From the NCBI RefSeq assembly GCF_030272615.1, contig NC_081408.1:307647950-307711949 (forward strand): DNA of 64,000 nucleotides, read 5' to 3'. The notes under the pieces are model-generated. The model was not told the origin of the DNA and made no database searches. It saw nothing but the letters and a program-made list of their open reading frames with translations. The stretch comes from Cryptomeria japonica. Taxonomy: Eukaryota > Streptophyta > Pinopsida > Cupressales > Cupressaceae. Below are positions 59,261 to 64,000 of the stretch, one piece after another (position 1 is the stretch's first letter; each line of letters begins with the position of its first letter). The translations under genes and the position numbers were made by a program.

Positions 59261-59949
59261 AAAAGAGAAGGAAAACCAAGGAAAATAGAAAAGAAAGAGG
59301 AGGGGGTAACCCATATTTCTGAGGGCGAAATGGAGGGGAAGAGTATACAAGGAATAACACAACCTCTGTAGGAAAAATATATAGGTGTTAGGCTTCCATT
59401 AGCTCCACTTGAAAGGAGGGATTCTTATGATTCTAAACCTAAAGTTGCAAAATATCCTAGGCATGACATTGTACCACCAAAGTTCCATCAAGATAACTTG
59501 GATCAACATCTAAATGATTCTATTCTAGGCAACCCAAGTCACGTTGATAAACCTAATTTGGAAGTAGATTATTCTGCTCTCTGTCCTAAGTGGTGGGAAA
59601 AGCTTATCGATGATGTTCGAGATGATAAGCTTGTCAAGCGTAAATCTTCTAAAGGCAAGTGCAAGAAGAAGAACATATAATTTTTTTCTCTTATAGCCAA
59701 CATTCAAAGTGTTTATGAGCCCCACACTTATTCAGAGGCAAAAGGTAAACCTAAATGGGAAAAGGTTGAACATCATAGTCTTCTAAAGAATGACACTTGG
59801 AATCTGTTAGATCTTCCACTATGGAAGAAAGACATTGGCTATAAATAAGTCTATAAAGTGAAGTACAAAGCTGATGGAACAATTGATAAATAAAGAGCTT
59901 GGTTGGTGGCTAAAGGATTCTCACAAAAAAAGGTGTTGGCTATGAGGGA

Positions 59950-61230
59950 ACCTTTGCAGCTCCTATAACAAAAATGAGCACCATCTAATTGATTCTAGAT
60001 TGATTGTTGCATAATCTGGTAGGAAATTCCATCAAATGGGTGTGAAGGGTACCTTCCTTAATGGTTATTTGGAGGAAGAGGTATACATGATGAAACTTCA
60101 AGGTTTCAAGGTTGCATTCAAAGAGCACCAAGTATGGTGAAAGTTATTTATGGCCTAAAACAAACCCCCAGGGCATGGTACATCAAGATCGATCAAAATT
60201 TGATTGCACAGGGCCTTTAAAAAAGTCCTTCAAATCATAACTTGTATGTCAAGAGTGTTGGTAATGGCATCATTTTTATTGTCATCTATATGGATGATAT
60301 CATCATTATTGGTAGTGAAGCACAATTGCTTGAGCACATCAAATAGAACTTAATGTCAAGTAATTGAAATGATATATTTGGGACTTCTACATTATTATCT
60401 TAGTGTAGAGGTTTGGCAAAAAGGTAGCAATATTTCTATTTCTTAGTCGAATTATGTCAAGAGATTGTTGGATAAATTCAAGATGCAAGATTGTAAACCT
60501 TCATCTACACCTATGGAGAAAGGGCTGAAACTATCAACCAAATCAGATTCACTTGTGGTGAATGAGTCGACATTCAGAAAACTAGTTGGCAGTCTCATCT
60601 ATCTTAAAACCACTAGACCTAATCTTAGTTATATTGTGAGATACATATCTCATTTCATGATAGCCCCTAAAGGAAAACATTGGTTCCAGCGAAAGCATGC
60701 ATTGAGATATGTGAAAGTGACACCTAACTTTGGCATTTTGTATAGTAAAAGAAATGATCCCTAGCTGATTGGGTTTACAAACTTGGATTAGGTAGGTTAT
60801 GTTGATGACATGAAGCCTACTTTTAGGCATGTCTTCAGTCTTGGTATAGGTGTAGTTGCATGGACCAATAAGAAGTAGCGGGTGCTATCTCTTTCCTTGA
60901 TAGAAGTAGAGTATCGAGGAATTGTTAAAGCAACATGTGAGGTAGTATGGCTACAGAGGATGCTTTCTAACATGAAAATGTCTCAAGTAGGTCCTTCATC
61001 CTTGTTTTGTGACAATCAAGGGGTGTTGAAACTTTTCAAGAATGTAGTATTCCATAAGAAAACCAAACACATAGAACTTCATTGTCATTTCATTTGACAA
61101 CTTGTTGAAGATGGAATTGCAGTATTGTAGTATGTTCCAACTGTGGACCAGACTGCAGACATTCTAACCAAGTCTATTATCTTAGACAAGTTTGTAAAAT
61201 ATTGGGGGAAACTTGGTTTAGTTGATAGGA
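59950..61230 (+). pseudogene. Copia RT-RNase H polyprotein remnant
   Basis: Longest open pieces are 60465-60764 (MLDKFKMQDCKPSSTPMEKG and onward, the RT/RNase H junction) and 60882-61097 (RNase H core). In the RNase H, SLSLIEVEYRG replaces the usual LSSTEAEYR pattern; the final KTKHIEL and ADILTKS motifs are kept. Earlier RT sequence is broken by stops and small indels. Reverse transcriptase and RNase H would copy element RNA to DNA; this copy cannot. Confidence 0.8.
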
Positions 61231-61247
61231 TGGCCATTTAGGGAGGG

Positions 61248-61414
61248 TATTAAAGTAATTAATGTTTATTTAATAGTCATTATGTAATATAGTTGTTTTA
61301 GTTATTTTTTATTCCAGTCTTTCATTCATGATTTTTTTGTTTACAAACATCGTCTTGTAATTTCTTATATGTATCCTTTCATTTTCATAATTAATTAATG
61401 AAATTACCATTTCA
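61248..61414 (+). repeat. 3' LTR of the Copia fragment
   Basis: About 167 bp from TATTAAAGTAATTAATG (TG start apparently mutated to TA) to ATTACCATTTCA. Position is fixed by the polypurine tract on its left; the right end is judged from the CA terminus only. Confidence 0.55.
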
Positions 61415-61599
61415 ATTAGTACCTTTGGTTAATGTTTGTTTGAACTACTACATTTATAGCCCAATATAATTGCAAAATCAATGTTTATGTCATCAGCTAT
61501 ATAAATCATCAAGGAGTAATAAGAGAATTATTATTCATTTTAATATGAGGAATGAGTAATCTTTATCAATTTTTTTGATCGATTAATGTTTCTTCTATT
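61415..61599. other. Short non-coding stretch between Copia fragment and LINE remnant
   Basis: AT-rich, nothing recognised. Confidence 0.4.
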
Positions 61600-63590
61600 A
61601 CTTCAAAAGGTTATTACATGTTCATAGTTATTCAAGAATATGACATAAGATCTATAATAACAACATTTGACCAATATCACCAAACCCCCCATCCAGTCCA
61701 TGTAGAGACTAAAAAAGATAAAAAAAATATCAAAACAATCCCCATCCATCACCTGAGTAATGTTTATACAAAATTACATCACATATGTATGCTGCGAAAA
61801 TATTGCGAAAAAACAAAAGTGTCTCTGCATTAGATCATAGAGACTATGTCCTTTCCTTTCCTGCTGGGTGAATTGGACTGCTCTGCCTACTCTTTGTAAT
61901 CCTCAACATCATCATTGTCTTTAAGGGGAAATTTGATCCACATTGTGTGATAGACCTTCCTCTTCCTCATTCTTCTCGGGCGACCACATTTGTGTCATGA
62001 TGATGAAGGTACCCCCGAATGGGATGAATTAGCTCCAAAACCACCCCACTTATCCAACTCTGGCTTGAGTTCTTATTTCTTCCACATCTCCAAAAACTCC
62101 TTGATACCATGCTTTCCTATTTGCACTGAGGCTCGCCTTACCTCCTTATTGCAGTTTGTACTCCAAAGGAGATAAGGGACCAGAGGAGGTTTGAACTCAT
62201 TGATGTGTATCCAAGCACCATTTGGACACAAAAATCTTGCCCCATTCATGGTCATACCTAAGAAACTATCCAAGCTACCACTCCATTTGTCCCAGATACA
62301 ACTTCACACAATCCACCCCACCTTCTCCTTACTTTCCAACTTAAAACACCAGGCTACGAACATGAAGGAAATATCCAAATTCATTTGATATTTGAACTTT
62401 CCACGTAGATACTCATCTCCAAAAACAATCTTCACTCTTGTCAAGAAGGTTTTTTATTCAAATATGAATATGTTTGTCAACCGCTCGTCTGAAATGGCTC
62501 CCCTGAAAGCCATCATCAAACGTGAAGCATGTAGAGAGAAAATTGGTTATATAACATGCTTTGTGAAAATACCCTTGCAAGATAAAGAAAGGTAGAAAAA
62601 ACAACTCTCAAGCACAAGTTAATATGTGACTTGCCAAAGAATTTAAGTCCAACAACCCAGCTATAGAAACTTGCTAAGGAATCTCCACACAAATTGCGAG
62701 GTTGCATATCCGATGGGCTTTAAATATAATTTCACAAGAATAGGGCGTCGGCACGTGTGAAGACTAAGATGACTTTAATTCTCTTGTATGACCATACATT
62801 GCTTGAAGGAGAAACCACCATCTTGGCCAAGTGGAACATGGCCAAGTTTAGCCTACTTGCCCTCCTGAGAAATAATGGAGGATATCAACGGATATGGAGA
62901 GATCCAATCAACTCCCCATAGTGATAAGCTTTAAAGGTTCTCCCATACTTTTCGTTAAGCCATTGTCACCAACCAACTGGCAGTCAACCCCTTGAGCACA
63001 CTAATAAAAGGTTAAACAACCCCACAATTCAAATAGTAGCCGTTGGGGGTGGAATATCAGTCTTGACTTCTGCAACTTGGAGATAAAAACCTTTATTAGC
63101 AAGATTATCGACCTCTTTTTTCCCTTCTTTGAGAACATGTGTGACTAAATCTTTGAAAATGAGGCAATAGAGCTTTAATCCTCTGAATTTCCCTATCAAT
63201 TTTCCAATTTGGGGCTTCGCCTTTAACAATGGCTTGGGTGATAATTTGTGAATCCCCTTCTAATTGGAGCTTTGAAACACCTAATCTACTTGCCACATGG
63301 ATTACCAATATAGTTGCTTGGTCTTTCGCATCATTATTTGTACCTGAAGGTAGGTGTTGCATACCCTAGGCTTTAATTTTGTCTTTGCAATCCTTAGCAA
63401 CACATCTCGAACTAGCAGGGCCAAGATTGCCATGAGCTGCACCATCAAAATTAACTTTAACCCAACCCTAATTTGGTGGTCGTCACATAGGTAAACTTAC
63501 TCTAGACCCAGTCAAATTAACCCCATCAAACCCATTAATGGGTGTAATCTTTCTCAAATTGCAGACTAAGAAAGATTAATAAAAAAAATA
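61600..63590 (-). mobile_element. 5'-truncated LINE: RNase H followed by a coding-like 3' segment
   Basis: On the minus strand RNase H comes first (about 63480-63029): NFDGAAHGNLGP, GTNNDAKDQATILVIHVASR, LQLEGDSQIITQAIVKGEA and, after a frame change, THVLKEGKKEVDNLANKGFY. Downstream, from about 62510 to 61960, is another coding-like stretch: MAFRGAISDERLTNIFIFE, KTFLTRVKIVFGDEYLRGKF, LDSFLGMTMNGARFLCPNGA and VRRASVQIGKHGIKEFLEMW, with a few stops. It does not resemble ORF3 of the other LINEs. Boundaries are approximate; no target duplication was found. Confidence 0.65.
62070..62515 (-). pseudogene. Unrecognised coding-like segment downstream of LINE RNase H
   Basis: Minus-strand frame with two internal stops, from MAFRGAISDERLTN to IKEFLEMWKK. 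Aromatic and charged residues are distributed as in a real folded protein (FLCPNGAWIHINEFKPPLVP). I know no family for it. It may be a third ORF of a different LINE lineage, or part of an older element the LINE inserted into. Confidence 0.45.
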
Positions 63591-63764
63591 ACTTGATCTT
63601 AGATCACACTCAAAAAATCAACACCATCATATATGTTCATAGAGAAGTAGAAATATCTTCATAAATTTTGTAAAGGAAATAAATTCATCTTATATTTTCA
63701 AAAGGAAACACAATTATTGTTCTATAGTAACACATGTGGAATGAGACTATTGATATCTAGTTAT

Positions 63765-64000
63765 TATTATTTTTTATTTTTTTTTGAATAAAGGGGTAAT
63801 TTTTTTATTAATAATCAGAAAATAGCATTACACAAGAAAACCAAAGCCACAAGGCTCTAGAAGAGAACAACAAACCCAACCATAAATCATCCAACTTCAT
63901 AACTATCCACATCCTCAGCAAAGATCTTTTGCAAGTCTTGACAGTAATCAGGGGAAAGATGCTCCCAACCCTCAACTTTCCAACCATCACCATGATCCGA
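63765..64000 (-). mobile_element. 3' end of a further LINE entering from the right edge
   Basis: The T-rich run at 63769-63783 followed by gaataaaggggtaat is the reverse complement of a plant LINE 3' end with poly(A) tail. On the minus strand the last coding residues read HGDGWKVEGWEHLSPDYCQD and EDVDSYEVG then a stop at about 63886, with a 3' UTR after it. The rest of the element lies outside the window. Confidence 0.6.

Larger units (their letters stand above)
59378..61414 (+). mobile_element. 5'-truncated Copia retrotransposon with 3' LTR
   Basis: Plus-strand Copia fragment beginning between integrase and RT and ending in a short 3' LTR (61248-61414). Readable blocks in order: KNDTWNLLDLP, YKVKYKADGTIDK, LVAKGFSQK (RT), IVIYMDDIIIIGSE with the YMDD active site (60288-60299), PSSTPMEKGLKLS, FRKLVGSLIYLKTTRPNLSY (RNase H linker), SLSLIEVEYRGIVKATCEVV, KTKHIELHCHFI and QTADILTKSI. 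The polypurine tract ttagggaggg (61238-61247) abuts the LTR. Stops and frame changes throughout; no 5' LTR, gag or integrase seen. Confidence 0.85.

Noticed and set aside
58875-59360. 161-codon minus-strand frame
   Set aside because: It runs through a degenerate tandem array and its repeated peptide reflects the DNA repeat, not a protein family.

Overview
The window looks like nuclear DNA of a seed plant, most likely a conifer. It is AT-rich, gene-poor and dominated by decayed retroelements of several ages, some nested in each other. The one recognisable host gene, an NLR immune-receptor relic at 4249-7103, reads like the coiled-coil NLRs of conifers. The large broken open frame at 46622-57881 also has the look of high-copy gymnosperm predicted proteins. 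I cannot name the species.

Layout. 1-305 is the end of an unrecognised gene. 950-1344 is a probable truncated retroposon with an A tail. 1355-3430 holds a diverged direct repeat. 4249-7103 is the NLR pseudogene. 9266-11010 contains exon-like pieces of an unrecognised gene with an internal 93-bp duplication. 12612-12781 is a tRNA-type SINE. 14177-19813 is a complete but dead Copia element on the minus strand, with two LTRs, target duplication, primer site and polypurine tract. 20811-24910 and 46842-51081 are two copies, in opposite orientation, of one unusually long (4.1-4.2 kb) solo LTR, each with a perfect 5-bp target duplication. 27901-32250 is a 5'-truncated minus-strand LINE. 33325-34284 may be an inverted-repeat DNA element.

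36431-44105 is a full-length plus-strand LINE flanked by a perfect 15-bp target duplication. 44650-45730 is another LINE remnant. 46622-57881 is a large minus-strand reading frame of unknown function, split by a LINE (54022-57450, 19-bp target duplication) and by the second solo LTR; it reads on in frame when both are removed. 57960-59260 is a degenerate tandem array. 59378-61414 is a plus-strand Copia fragment. 61600-64000 holds two more minus-strand LINE 3' ends.

The most interesting feature is the LINE at 36431-44105. Besides ORF1 (DUF4283-like RNA-binding domain and zinc knuckle) and ORF2 (endonuclease, reverse transcriptase, RNase H), it carries a third ORF inside the target duplications. 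A related but diverged third ORF lies in the same place, downstream of RNase H, in the second LINE at 54022-57450. This suggests a lineage of three-ORF plant LINEs whose third protein has a conserved globular N-terminal part, an acidic/lysine-rich linker and a coiled-coil-like tail. No protein-coding gene in the window is demonstrably intact apart from the partial frame at 3-305.
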